DNA from: Prionace glauca | Taxonomy: Eukaryota > Chordata > Chondrichthyes > Carcharhiniformes > Carcharhinidae | NCBI GenBank assembly: GCA_037974335.1 | Contig: CM075756.1 | Coordinates: forward strand, 8,928,638 to 8,992,637 | Direction: 5' to 3' | DNA length: 64,000 nucleotides | Shown here: piece by piece, positions 53,801 to 64,000 of the stretch | How the letters are laid out: every line of letters starts with the position of its first letter | How positions within the stretch are numbered: position 1 is the first letter of the stretch | Translations under genes and position numbers: made by a program | The notes under the pieces: generated by a model | The model's input: the letters and a program-made list of their open reading frames with translations, nothing else | Told to the model about the DNA's origin: nothing | The model's database searches: none

Positions 53801-56742
53801 GAGATGGGATAGATCTGTACAGGGGCCAACGGTTTACAGGAAGGGCTTGGACGAAATGGAGAGAATAAATAATTTCAGTTATGATGTTCTCCGTGAAGAG
53901 AAAGATGTTAATAGCAGATTTGATCGAAATTTTCAAAATCATGAGGAGTCTTGACAGATTAGTTAGGGGGACACTGCTCCTGCGCATGAAAGGATCAAGA
54001 ATATACACAGTTTAAACACATTTGTAAAATATGCAAATATGATGCAAGAAAGAAACTTGCAAGTATTTCAGATCTGGAATGCATTGCCTGGAATTGTGTC
54101 GAGGGTAAATTCAATCGAGGCATTCAAAAGGGCTTTGAATTTTAATAGAAACAGTCTGCAGGAGTACAGGAAGGGGCAGGGGAAAGCACTAAGTCATGGT
54201 ACTTATTTGGAGAGCCAGTGCAGACACAATAGACTGAATAGCCTCCATCTGTGACCTAACGATGCTGTGATCAGTGGTGATATGGTACCTTTCAGAAATA
54301 TATTTATAACTTTTTTTTGTCAGAGGCATGTTTAGAATTCAAATCTGTTTTGCAGGGTGTTGATTTGTCTAAGACAACCTGAAATATGTAGCTGGGAGAA
54401 CAAATATTCATTTTAGGCATGAAGTGCTTGTTTAAGCAGAGCTAATGCATTTGTCTTTACTTAGATTCTCGTCAGGTTTCAGAGAAGAGATTAGATTAGG
54501 TTGATGGGCAACGACACAGTTATGTGATTAATGGGAGGAGGTAAGCTTATAGGAAAGAAGTATTGCTTCCGTTTCATATTTCAGAAATACAAACAGTTGC
54601 TGCCTGAGCTGTCTGAAGAAAACAAAAAGTCCAAAGACTTTATGAAAGCTCCAAAGCCTGCTTATCTCAGTCACAGCATGCATGCCTGTGTTCTGTTAAC
54701 CGAATTTAAAGAAAGGTTTATGTCTGTTATTGTTTGAATTGGAACTATAGCAATAGATTAGCATTGCAGAATTGTATCTTGTCATGTTCATGTATTGTTA
54801 AATTTTTAAAAGATGAGTTAATTAATTTGTTATAGCTGTGTTGCGTTGTTAAATAAAATTTGTTATTATAAAAGCTTTCCAATGTGTCAGTAGAATCACG
54901 CCTGGAGTGAAATATCCTATCATCACATTTGTTGGGCCTAATCTGGGTGTGAAATACACCTTCCCATTTCTGCTATGATACCCCAGCAGATTGTAGTATT
55001 TTTAATAGAAAACAACTATATCCAAATGTTGAAATGACATTTGCATTAAATAACTGTTACAATAATAATTTCAGTATTGCAATTTATGGGTTGTAATGAC
55101 TTAACAACAGGGTATCACTATCGAACGGAAGAAGACCATTCAGCTCATCCAGTCAGTGATTTTTCTTTGTAAAAATGTTCAGACTTTTCCATCTCCCTGT
55201 TATATGCCTGTAGCTCTGCAACTCCATTTTTCTCATTTTCCCATCTAATTTCCTTTTAAAATAATTCATGCCTGTACTTCCTGGGTAGGCCATTGTTATT
55301 CCATTATCATTTTCCGCATAAAACAAATACTTCCTCAAGTTACCCTGCAGCTTTTGCCCAAGATATTATGTATGTCCCCGAGTACTTATACCATCACGTA
55401 ACGTAGTAGCTTTTCTTTGTCTACGTTGTCTAAATCTAACAGAATTGTTTGCATCTCCATCAGAGCTTTATTCAATCTCCTTTCCAGCAACCCCATCTTC
55501 TCCAAGGTAATCTGGCATCTAAACCCTCAATCTCTGAGGTCACTTTGGTAACCCTCCTTTGCATCTTCTGAAGAAAACTCCCACTCTTCCCTATGCGTAG
55601 TACCTTGAAACAGACAGGAGGATATGTTGACTTACCTTTACTTAAACCACAGATTTCTGAAAGAAATGGAGAAAGAAAAACGTTTTAGCACCTGACATGT
55701 TATGGAATTACTGCGTAGATGCAAATCATGACAGTTGTAAGTCATATTCAGTTTATTACCTTGCAATAGTCACTTAAATATGATTTTTAACATTGTTTCC
55801 CACTACATTTGTTCTCTGTTCTTATTCATTTACATAGAACATAGAACATAGAACATTACAGCGCAGAACAGGCCCTTCGGCCCACGATGTTGCGCCGACC
55901 AGTTACAAAACAATGACCCACTAGCCTAAACCAATCCCTTTTCGTCCATAAACCTATCCACAGATCTCTTAAACGCCCCCAAACTAAGTGCATTTACAAC
56001 TGCAGCTGGCAGGGCCTTCCAGGGCCTTCTCACCACCCTCTGGGTAAAGAACCTACCCCTGACATCAGTCCTATAACTACCCCCCCTTAATTTAAAGTCA
56101 TGCCCCCTCGTGCTAGCTTTCTCCATCCTAGGAAAAAGGCTATCACTATCTACCCTGTCTAAACCTCTAATCATCTTATATGTTTCAATAAGGTCCCCTC
56201 TTAGCCGCCTTCTTTCCAGCGAAAAGAACCCCAAATCTCTCAGTCTCTCCTCATAGGATCTCCCCTCCATACCATTTAGCTATTTATTGATCTACATATT
56301 CATCTACTTGGTCACTGAGAGAAGCAAAGCAACCATGCAAGATACTACTTTCTTCGAAGCTAAAGCAGAATAGCATGGGTCGCTTTAATGGTCCTACCAT
56401 TATTGACTTTAAGCATGTCCTTGTGGATTTGTGGATCTGATCCTTTGATATAGTGTTTTACTTCACACTCGACCTTTTTGGTCTTGACCCAGTCTTGAAG
56501 CCCGAATTGCAGGCGACTGCTGATGCTGAAGGTATTGCTCTCATTCACGAAGATGGATTTGGGATCGGTTTGAATGCTTGTGTCATTGGCAGCCCTTTCC
56601 ATGTCATTGACAAACCAAATGATCTGGATGTTGTCGGGGTAGAATTTAGATACGAAGCAAACCACTGTGGCACTTTCCTTGTCTTTGATCTCATGGGGAG
56701 AGGGTTCAAAGACTGTAACTGTGGCATTCTGAACTTCATGTT
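50772..56742 (-). CDS. TRBC: T-cell receptor beta constant gene (exons 1-3)
   Basis: This is the constant part of the TCR beta chain, which pairs with alpha and CD3 in the T-cell membrane. Three exons are seen on the minus strand: the Ig domain (56742-56398), a hinge microexon (55656-55636) and the transmembrane exon (50878-50772). Every intron has GT-AG ends and the phases are 1, 1, then 0 out of exon 3, as in mammalian TRBC. The joined product would be about 158 residues before a short cytoplasmic exon that I could not place with confidence. Introns of 741 and 4,757 bp hold LINE and LTR-like insertions. The 'LIGKSILYG' motif in the membrane matches the 'LLGKATLYA' signature of beta rather than gamma chains. 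The gene faces away from all V segments in this window. TRGC is the main alternative, but the exon 2 and 3 features argue against it. Confidence 0.93.
50879..51599. other. TRBC intron 2, proximal part
   Basis: Intronic sequence. A piece of the second tRNA-SINE family lies at 51225-51320 (+): 'tatgagactttagacagacg' then 'cccctcaggtggatgtaagt'. Nothing else was recognised. Confidence 0.45.
51600..52295 (+). mobile_element. LTR-like repeat, fossil (TRBC intron 2)
   Basis: Begins about 'gtgcctttaagaaatgcctt' and ends with a polyadenylation-like 'aataaaatttgtttgttgaa'. A second, diverged sequence with the same end is at 54390-54900. No internal coding part is present, so a solo LTR is the best guess. 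It is old, and the family is unknown. Confidence 0.35.
52622..53275 (-). mobile_element. CR1-like LINE, 3' part with octamer tail
   Basis: A minus-strand open stretch (52727-53230) has 'ALVRPQLEYCVQFWAPHLCK', 'LSYEERLNKLGLYSLEFRRM' and 'FFTQRVVNLWNSLPVEVVEA'. The 3' end consists of tandem 'acataaga' units (52622-52648 on plus), the terminal repeat typical of CR1-like elements. It is 5'-truncated and inserted in TRBC intron 2. The last 167 codons are open, which suggests a rather young copy. Confidence 0.9.
53290..54270 (+). mobile_element. Old LINE remnant, opposite strand
   Basis: Plus-strand pieces read like 'GPLLFLINNNGLDL' and 'LSKFVDEPKLES', an eroded RT. The C-terminal phrase 'LQVFQIWNALPGIVSRVNSI' (54057-54115) and a 3' tail 'agactgaatagcctccatct' follow. 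It is much more decayed than its neighbour at 52622-53275. Confidence 0.6.
54390..54900 (+). mobile_element. LTR-like repeat, fossil, second copy
   Basis: Ends in 'taaataaaatttgttattat' and 'aaaagctttccaatgtg', matching the end of the element at 51600-52295. No coding part is seen. It is old and the family is unknown. Confidence 0.3.
55100..55620 (-). mobile_element. LINE tail-type repeat, degraded
   Basis: 'agaagaccattcagctcatc' and 'tcccatctaatttcctttta' match the repeat at 23465-23730. It stops just 3' of the TRBC microexon. Confidence 0.4.
55636..55656 (-). CDS. TRBC: TRBC exon 2, hinge microexon with interchain cysteine
   Basis: A 21-bp exon lies between 'tttctttcag' and GTAAGT on the minus strand. 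In phase 1 it encodes ICGLSK flanked by split codons. This lines up with the 18-bp human TRBC exon 2 (DCGFTS), whose Cys links to the alpha chain. It is too short for any ORF search and was found from exon phase and splice signals. Confidence 0.88.
55832..56275 (-). mobile_element. CR1-like LINE 3' end in TRBC intron 1
   Basis: Minus-strand 'SYEERLRDLGFFSLERRRLR' and 'FFTQRVVRRPWKALPAAVVN', followed by a 3' tail with tandem 'acatagaa' units (55836-55860 on plus). The insertion sits within 130 bp of exon 1 and about 180 bp of exon 2. Confidence 0.88.
56398..56742 (-). CDS. TRBC: TRBC exon 1, C1-set Ig domain
   Basis: A 345-bp exon starts after the acceptor 'tttgcacacag' in phase 1 and ends at a GTAGGA donor. 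The Ig fold is marked by 'VTVFEPSPHEIKDKE', Cys in 'ATVVCFVSKFYPD', Trp in 'IQIIWFVN' and Cys in 'KKVECEVKHY'. The beta-typical 'FSISSRLQF' and a Trp in 'QDWVKTKK' lie between. Potential N-glycosylation sites are NAT, NDT and NES. It is a little shorter than the human exon because the beta-specific FG loop is short. The reading frame is open throughout. Confidence 0.93.
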
Positions 56743-57700
56743 CTGTGTGCAAATTAAACAGAAATAAATGGTGAGAACACGGATGGAATGAAACCAAACT
56801 GACATTTCTTTGCGATAGAACGCTTTTGTTAGGAAACTGTGGGCATACCTACATCACGGGAACTGCAGCTCACCTCAACTTCCTGAAGAACAATTCAAGA
56901 TAGGCAAAAATGTTTAATTAGACATAAATACATTTTAGTTTCATATTTTAAAGGCATCAACGGGTTTCAGGAAAAAAACGGGAATATGGCATTGAGCTAG
57001 CGGATCAACAATGATCATGTTGAATGGTGGAGCAGATTCGAAGGTCGAAGGGCCTTCTTGCGTTCCTAGTTTCGAAGTTTCTATATGAAAAATTAGATCA
57101 CTATATGAAGTGTAATTCTTCGTGGGGAAGGAAATCTTTTTTCACGTCAATTTCAAGGTCTGATCCGGATTCATGTTTTCAGGCTAATGGACTACCTTTC
57201 ATTCTACCCCTGTAGAGCTCTATCCGATGTCTATTTCAGTCCATGTGATCAGCAACATAGCCACCATTTTATATGGCGATTCACTGGGTCATTCGGTCTA
57301 TCATGCGAGTGCAAGCACTTTGTTGGAGGTACCACGTTTGCCTCATTTTATCCACCTTTTCTCTTCTCTCATAATCCAGTAAGTTGGTCTCTGAATTGTT
57401 ATCAATTTCCTTCAACACTAATACGATTTGATCTACTTCCTTCATCATGTCCAGCAGTGCATTCTGGATCAAATAACCGACTCATTAAAAATGAATTTAT
57501 TTATTTTATTTTTGCCCATCTTCTTAATCAGGGAGCTGCATTTTCAATGGAAGGCATTTAATTTTGAAGTATAAAGAGATCTGGGTTTACTGTTAAATAT
57601 GTTACAATTTCATTCAAATATAAATATTCGAATTCCTAACGCAGCAAATGATTCGTAGAATTATTAGTCTAAATAAGATTATCAATAAGCCTCGTAAACT
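56743..57700. other. J-C intron side of TRBC, no J found
   Basis: Upstream of TRBC exon 1 in its own reading direction. I looked for the J signature (Phe-Gly-x-Gly with a 12-spacer RSS on the minus strand) through to 64,000 and found none. Confidence 0.45.
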
Positions 57701-58930
57701 ATAACTTAAAATAATTGGATCGAAAAGGCTGAAGCTTCCAAAACTTCATAACTTTTTGAATGAAGAAAGTTATCCTCATCTCAGTTTTCAGTCATCTGCC
57801 CCTTATCCAAAGATTGTATCTCTATACTTTTGATTCCCTCAGCAGTGAAACAATCTCTCCGTACGTACTCCATCAAGCCCTTTCAGAGTTTAGCAGGTTT
57901 TTTTAAGATCAGCTATCAACTTTCAAATACCAGAAAATAAAAAGTGCAAAATTTAGTTAGCTTATCAGCTTCTGAGAACCTTCTCGTCCCAGGGACCCAG
58001 TCTTTAGAACCTTTGATGTATTGCCTCCAATGCATGTATACTATTCCTTAAATGTGGATTCCAAAACTGCATTCAATATTTCAGATGTGGCATCACCAGC
58101 AAGTTTTATTTATTGTTGTACTCTAATCTTTTTTGCAATAGATGCCAGCATGTTATTTGCCTACCACTTAGCTTGCTGCACATTTGCCCGCTTTCTGAAT
58201 TCAATCTACAAGCACGCTCAAGCCTTTTTGACCATCAATAGGATCAGTAAAACAACTTGGCTTGTTCTAATCTTGCTATGCTTTTGTAAGTGCATTATTA
58301 AGGCTTGTTTAATGATAGATTGCAGCATTTCCCCAACAACTGATTTAGGTTAACTGCATTAAAGTTCATTGCTTCCTGTCTCTTCTTTCTTGACAAGTCG
58401 TGTAACATTTGCCCACTACTAATACAATTTCCAAATATAAGGAACTTGAGAAAATAATAACCAGCACGCCCATTATCTCTACAGCTATCTCTTTTAGAAT
58501 ACTGTGATGCACTCCATCAGGCCCCTGGAATTTGTCGGATTTTAGTCTCTCTAATCTTGCTAATACTTTATTCTGTAGTATTAATTTCCTTAATCGCCTC
58601 AGTTTCGGTTGTTTTGTGTTTTTGTGAAACTCACGTCTTCTACTGCTAAGTCGGTCATAAAATATATATTCAACGTGTCTGCCATTTCATCATTCCTTAT
58701 GATAATTTCTCCTCTCTCAATTTCGTTTAGTTATTCATTTGCTTTTTATATACTTTAAATCTTTATATACTTATAAAAAATCTTGCAATCTGTTAACATT
58801 CCTGGCTAGTTCGTTCTCGTATTCTACCATTTCCCTGCTTTCCATCTCTGGTTAATCCTTTGCTGTTGTCCAAACAATCTCAACCCTCAGATTTGCTGCT
58901 TTTCTTTTTGCGATATTGTAAGCCTCTTCT
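57701..58930 (-). mobile_element. Very old LINE remnant
   Basis: Antisense phrases such as 'tccaaaactgcattcaatat', 'catcaggcccctggaatttg' and 'gcatgttatttgcctacca' correspond to eroded RT C-terminal and internal regions of CR1-like LINEs. No open frame of note. Confidence 0.45.
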
Positions 58931-59045
58931 TTTTATCCAACACCATTCTTTCCTTCTGAGTGAGCCACGGACAGGTATTTCCGAATGAAATTTTATTTTT
59001 TAACAAAATCTGTTTGCTAAAGATTTTGATTTTTTTTAGTTCTTA

Positions 59046-59362
59046 GAAACATAGAAACTTTACAATGCAAAATGAAGCCATTCGGCCCATCTATTACGTA
59101 CAGAGTCTGACAGAGCATCCCACCCTGGTCCTATTCATATTACCACATATATTTACCTCATTAATCCCCTTAACTTACATATCTTTGGACACAATTTAGA
59201 ATTGGCAATAAGTTAATCTGCGCATCTTTTGGACTGTGAGAGGAAACCATATCACCTGGAGGAAACCCATGCAGACACAGGTAGAACCTACAAACTCCAC
59301 ACAGTCATCCAAGACTGGAATTCAACCTGGGTCACTTGTGCTCTGAGATAGCATTCCTAACT
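59046..59362 (-). mobile_element. HE1-type SINE, diverged
   Basis: 'aatgaagccattcggcccat' through 'tggaggaaacccatgcagac' to 'gatagcattcctaac', with more changes than most copies. Confidence 0.8.
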
Positions 59363-59740
59363 ATTTCTGCTTACTATCCATTTCCGTCCATACAGTTTCG
59401 TTTATTTACACAATTAACCTTAACCAATTCTCTCCTCATGCTTACGTTTAACATTATTGTTGTGATTTGAGTATGTCTTTTTTAAGTTGAACGCAAAATT
59501 AGATGGTATTATGAATTCAGTACTTCCATTGAAGATTTCTGGAGAAGTGACTTGACCCATGAAGTGGTGAGGATGTGAAACCCGCTACCTGAGTGCTGGT
59601 TGAGACAATTAGCATCGATGCATTTGAGGAAGATTCTGGATAAATTTATAATTTAGAAAGAAATATAGCAGAATGTGTTTTTGGATTAGATGAGATGGGA
59701 TGAAAGTTGGTTCGCTGAAAGTTCCATGTAATTCTATGTA

Positions 59741-60070
59741 GGGCAGCACGATGGTCAAGAGGTTAGCACCAATGTTTCACAGTGCTAGGGGCCCAGGCTC
59801 AATTGGGTAACTGTCTGTATGTATGGAGTTTGGACATTCTCCCTGTGTTTGCCTGGATTTCCTCTGGGTACTCCAGTTTCCTCCCACAATCCAAAAATGT
59901 GCGGGTTCGTTAATTGGCTTTGCTGAATTGAATCTGATGTGTCAGGTGGACTAACGGTGTAAATACATGGGATTACGGGATTAGAGCCTGGGTTAGATTG
60001 TTGCTGGCGCTGTCTCGATGGGCCAAATCCCCTCCTTCTCTACCATAGGGATTCTATGATTTTACGATTC
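59741..60070 (+). mobile_element. HE1-type SINE
   Basis: Head 'agggcagcacgatggtcaag', body 'tttcctctgggtactccagt' and tail 'gggattctatgattttacga'. Confidence 0.83.
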
Positions 60071-60594
60071 TAATTAACATGTGTACACATTTCAGAACCA
60101 TAAGGGCGTGTTCTCTCTTTTAGGTTTGTTATACTCTTCATACTCAAAATGCATTCAACTGATTTACCGTGATGTACCCACAACTGTCAACACAGTGCAG
60201 TTCCCCCTAGTAATATATTGAGTTGTCGTAGATCAGTAAAACAATGTTGCAGTGAATGATATTCGGCTCAGATATGGTGACCATTCACCTACGTGGCGTT
60301 TAACAACTGTAATATGCAAATTCATTCACTTTATTGGGATGGGAGATTGGGTTTGGAAGGTAGGTGTAAGTTAAAGGGAAAATTTATGAGCAACTTTCAT
60401 GGCATCCAGCCAGAATTTATAGGAAAACAATGTACACTGTATTGAACAGTATCTAAAGTTGTAATATTATAACGCATTGGAGTCTAATTTCGCACAGTTA
60501 GGTTCCCACAACGACCATATGTTTTCTACTGATGTTGGTTGAGTGATACGTGTTGGCCCCAGAACACTGGGAAGGAATTTGCTGATCTTCCTTT

Positions 60595-60790
60595 GACAGT
60601 CATTTCTTTTTCACCCACCCGGGAGAACTAATGGGCCCTTAGCTTAATGTCTCATCTGAAGGATGTCCCTCCAACTCTCTCAGTAGTAACCTACTGACCT
60701 TCAACAGTTACGTACGCCCTCAGTACTGAACATTCGACAGTATAGTGTGCCTTCAGCCCTAAAACTCCAAAAGCATTGGCCTGAATTATG
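60595..60790 (-). mobile_element. tRNA-SINE of the second family, 3 minisatellite-like units
   Basis: 'cttaatgtctcatctgaagg' then 'acgccctcagtactgaacat' is the antisense body of the family whose internal piece is expanded at 19905-20645. It shows the unexpanded source context. Confidence 0.6.
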
Positions 60791-60862
60791 GACACAAACC
60801 TCAAGCAGGACTTTGAGTCAATTACTTCTTGCTTTGAAGGGAAGAGTGCTGCGCTATACACA

Positions 60863-61150
60863 TACAAAGAACAAAGTACAACCCAGCACGGGAAACAGGC
60901 TCTTCGGCCCAACGAGCCCGCCCCGCCCCCCCAACAAAGCATTTTCCTACACCAACCCTGCCCTGTGTGTATGTGAATGGAACCCCTAATGTAGCCAGAT
61001 TCAGGGGAGAATAGTGTAGGGTCAATTTGGTACACCAATCAGCCTAAGAGCACATCTTTGGGGTGTGGGAGGAAACCGGAGCACCCGGAGGAAACCCACG
61101 TAACCACAGGGAGAATGCGCAAACTCCCACAGACACCGGCCCAAATCCAT
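60863..61150 (-). mobile_element. SINE variant with CAAAGAA tail
   Basis: 'tcttcggcccaacgagcccg' then, after unrelated-looking sequence, 'ggaggaaaccggagcacccg' and 'gggagaatgcgcaaactccc'. It has the same composite structure as 45940-46235. Confidence 0.65.
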
Positions 61151-61629
61151 GTATCTGCACAGCTAGCAGTGATAGTCACTGAGCTGTTGTGGTGCCCGTC
61201 TGCTGGTCCAGGATTAAGCACACACAACGACACGAAGTAGTAGGCCACTCCAGAAACCTCCAAGAGCAGCCCACGGACGACCCACCGTGTGCATACATAT
61301 TGAGCAATAACCTGCTTCTCAGCAAGTTGAGCTGCTGATGACAGAACTGGGTTGACAATGTCGCATGTTTACCTGGAGCTATTAATTTTGTAAGATAGGC
61401 GAAATAGAGCAGAGCCTTAAGCACCAGAATGCATTGTTTCTGAAAACATTTCAGTTTGTGTGGAACCTGAATCCAAGTTTAATTTCTGTGCGAATGTTTT
61501 TCACTTGTGCGTCTTCAGTCCTATTTTCTTTTACATCCTTTCTGGCTAGTTGTCTGTATAACTTTACTGTAATCACGTTATAAATGGAACAATATCGCTA
61601 TAGCCCCTTCAGATTCGCAGCTTTATGGA

Positions 61630-61810
61630 GAACACACGGACTTTCTCCAGTTTGTCTACATACTTGAAGTCCCTCAGCCGTGTTACTATTCTCATACTTT
61701 CTCCAGTTTGTCTACATAGTTGAAGTCCCTCAGCCGTGCTACTATTCTCATACTTTCTCCAGTTTGTCTGCATACTTGGAAGTCCCTCAGCCCTGTTACT
61801 ATTCTCATGA
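61630..61810. repeat. Tandem repeat, three units of about 62 bp
   Basis: Each unit contains 'ctttctccagtttgtctaca' and 'gaagtccctcagccgt...actattctcat', with few differences. The open frame of repeated residues on the minus strand is an artefact of the array. Confidence 0.9.
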
Positions 61811-61887
61811 ACCTCATCTTCAGCCTCTTTAAAGCTTTGAAACACTTCCTAATGTATGGACAAAGATTGGACATAATGCTTCAGTAT

Positions 61888-62036
61888 TGGACACACTACC
61901 ATTACCAAAAGCGAGAGGTGACCTTTTTTATTTTAATGCGTGAATAGGTATGACCAGAAATGTTTTATCTTTATCACTGGTAGGAGAAGGTTCGATCGTA
62001 ACTTTCAAAAGCATTGCACCTATTCTGTAAAGGGCA
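61888..62036 (+). repeat. Direct repeat of about 149 bp, copy 1
   Basis: From 'ggacacactaccattaccaa' to 'cacctattctgtaaagggca'. It is about 95% identical by eye to copy 2, and the copies are roughly 1.14 kb apart in the same orientation. Confidence 0.85.
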
Positions 62037-62749
62037 AGGTCTAAGAACTGCTTAATTTATGTAACGCTGTTGTGATAGTGCAGAAGAAACATTCGAACAT
62101 GCTCAGTACCATAGGAAAACGGGCAGAAAAATGATGACGACTGATATAAGTATGCATTATGTGTAGATGGCCTAAATATGACAGATAAAAAAGAGAGGGT
62201 AACGACATGGTTCTTAATGGAGTAGAAAGACAGGAGTAGAAGTGATGTTGGGACGCTGTGAAGAAGAGAGGGAGAACGGGTATTGGGGGATGGGGCGGCG
62301 CGTTTTCGCAGTTCAGAGTCCAGGTAGCTAACAGAAAAGCAGTTAACAGAATGAAATAGGGATCAGGCAAATAGGCCACAATTCGATAAGTGCATAAACC
62401 TTGCAAATGCATAATATTCTGCCTCTGATAAACTACAAAGTTAATTCCTGAAATGATTGTCCCATCTCACCTGTTCGTATCGTTAAACATGTTAACGTGT
62501 GCCCAAAACCTTATAATTAACTAACCGCTAAACACCAGAAATGGAAGCTTTGAAAAGTAACAAATCAAAAATAGTAACTATATAATAACTCACTCTGTAC
62601 TGAAAGCTTAACTTCAACTCAATAAAACCATTTTGTGTTATTAGGACAAAGTTAACAACCTTTGTATTACAGTTATTAATCCACTTATTGTTTGCAGCAC
62701 AATATGTCCATAGACTTGAGGAGTAAATATTGGAATGTTGGTTCTTTTG
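62037..62749. other. No recognised gene
   Basis: AT-rich sequence between the two direct repeats. Open frames are short and unremarkable. Confidence 0.35.
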
Positions 62750-63000
62750 GTTTATATCTTGACTAATTGGAAATAACATAACTACCGAATTTTTTCCATA
62801 TCTGGGTAGCGAACCTGATGTGGGATCCCAAGGCATTTGCAGAGGGTTCAGAGCAAATCTATCGGAATAGAACCGAGGGGCTTCTGTCCTTGTGGACAGA
62901 CTGGAGAAACTTGGATTTTTATCCCCAGAACAAAAAAGGTTAAGGGGAGATTTGATAGGGGCGTTCAGAAACAACATTTGACGTAAAATGGATAAGTTGT
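62750..63000 (+). mobile_element. Old LINE remnant
   Basis: Plus-strand phrase 'VDRLEKLGFLSPEQKRLRGD', then 'LIGAFRNN', from an eroded RT C-terminus. It sits just before the second direct repeat. Confidence 0.5.
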
Positions 63001-63027
63001 TTCTCTGGCAGATAAGTTGGTGACTAC

Positions 63028-63177
63028 TGGACACACTATCATTGCCAAAAGCGAGAGGTGACTTTTTTATTTTAATGCGTGAATAGGTATGACCAGAAAT
63101 GTTTTATCTTTATCACTGATAGAAGAAGGTTCGATCGTAACTTTCAAAAACATTGCACCTATTCTGTAAAGGACAAT
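63028..63177 (+). repeat. Direct repeat of about 149 bp, copy 2
   Basis: Starts 'ggacacactatcattgccaa' and ends 'tattctgtaaaggacaat'. It matches copy 1. From 63178 to 64000 nothing was recognised. Confidence 0.85.
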
Positions 63178-64000
63178 GCTGTAGAACAAAGCTGAAAGAT
63201 CGCAGGCAATGCAAATGGAATAACTCTGTCATTGAATTTACAGAGGTACGATGGGCCAAATGAACTGTGCTGCATAATAAAAGAGATCTTGAAGCAGTTC
63301 AATTGTAATTGAAAACCTATTTGGTTCACTAACCTGAGTAAGGAAACCTTGTGCCCTTACTCAGTCCTCATCTATATGTAAGTCCTCTCCGATCCAACGT
63401 GCTTATCTCCCAACTACTCACTGAAGCAGCCATTCCCTAGTACCTAAACCAAGTGCCAATTGTTTAAGGAACAAGCCCAGTAACATCTGCTTCAGGGAAA
63501 CAGAGAATGGGAAATGAATGCTAACGATTTCCACATTTGAAGTTCATTTAATATACAGAGTGCAATTGTTAAGATGCTTGGTGCATTCTACTGATGTTGG
63601 CTTTATATTATGTTTCGTCATGTGTTTAACCTCCATATTTGTGCAACTGAACTATTCTCCTGAAGAAAGGCAAGGACCGTTTTCCATCCAAACTTTCATC
63701 TTTTCATCCCTTGACTAATCTTTGTTTATTACACACAATATTTTTGCTACATAAGAGTATTCATGACCTCGGAAACAAATGTGTTTAGATGGAATTCAAT
63801 TTACGATCTAACTGAATGGCAAATTAGGGCCAAGGGATGATGGCTCTTCTGCTCTTCTGTAGCTTGTTATGCTTAATGAGAGCAGATAACACGGATGCTA
63901 CTTCCTTTTTGAAAATGTTGACAAGGATTTGAATCTGTTGTCAACTCTACAGCAGCCGTTTATTGCTGCGTTCATCTTTTACAAATACTGGGTACTTGTC

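Noticed and set aside
50772-56742. TCR gamma constant gene as the identity
   Set aside because: The 21-bp hinge exon, the 107-bp membrane exon ending in phase 0 and the GKSxLYG motif fit beta. Gamma has a longer connecting region and a different membrane motif.
57797-57810. J-like Phe-Gly-x-Gly core on the minus strand
   Set aside because: The third codon is a stop, and there is no 12-spacer RSS or splice donor at the right distance.
60191-60197. CACAGTG heptamer upstream of TRBC
   Set aside because: No nonamer at 12 or 23 bp and no J-like or D-like coding sequence beside it.

Overview
The window is from a cartilaginous fish, almost certainly a shark. It is dense with HE1-type tRNA-derived SINEs, CR1-like and other LINE remnants, and further interspersed repeats typical of elasmobranchs. 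The host genes present are all parts of one T-cell receptor beta (TRB) locus. The remaining long open frames are repeat or low-complexity shadows. No D or J segment was found, and no CRISPR, rRNA or functional tRNA gene.

Left part (1.9-28 kb, + strand): eight germline V segments, each with a short hydrophobic leader exon, a phase-1 intron, an open V exon and a 23-bp-spacer recombination signal (RSS). A ninth V is a relic at 14.9 kb. Three V segments (1.9, 26.4 and 27.2 kb) end in the Cys-Ala-Trp motif and resemble mammalian TRBV30. The one at 23.8 kb has a TRBV30-like HQWPAT start. The V segments at 4.4 and 8.5 kb sit in two ~4 kb tandem duplicates (about 3735-7840 and 7850-11880) with introns of identical length.

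Middle part (28-50.7 kb): no gene found. It holds nested repeats: a LINE inside a SINE at 29-30.4 kb, several copies of one LINE family at 34.5-40 kb carrying SINE insertions, two inverted copies of a ~407-bp repeat, a perfect palindrome, a Penelope-like GIY-YIG fragment and a long tetranucleotide microsatellite.

Right part (50.7-56.8 kb, - strand): a TCR beta constant gene. Exon 1 encodes the Ig domain (345 bp). Exon 2 is a 21-bp microexon with the hinge cysteine. Exon 3 is 107 bp and encodes the transmembrane segment with the GKSxLYG motif. Splice phases 1, 1, 1, 0 agree with mammalian TRBC. LINE copies lie in its introns. The 7.3 kb upstream of exon 1 (to the right) holds old repeats and no recognisable J.

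How it works together: V segments read left to right and the constant gene reads right to left, so all V segments lie 3' of the constant gene in opposite orientation. This is the arrangement of the single mammalian TRBV30 (mouse Trbv31). These V segments would be expected to join D-J by inversion. Here the inverted 3' V set is a cluster that includes TRBV30-like members.
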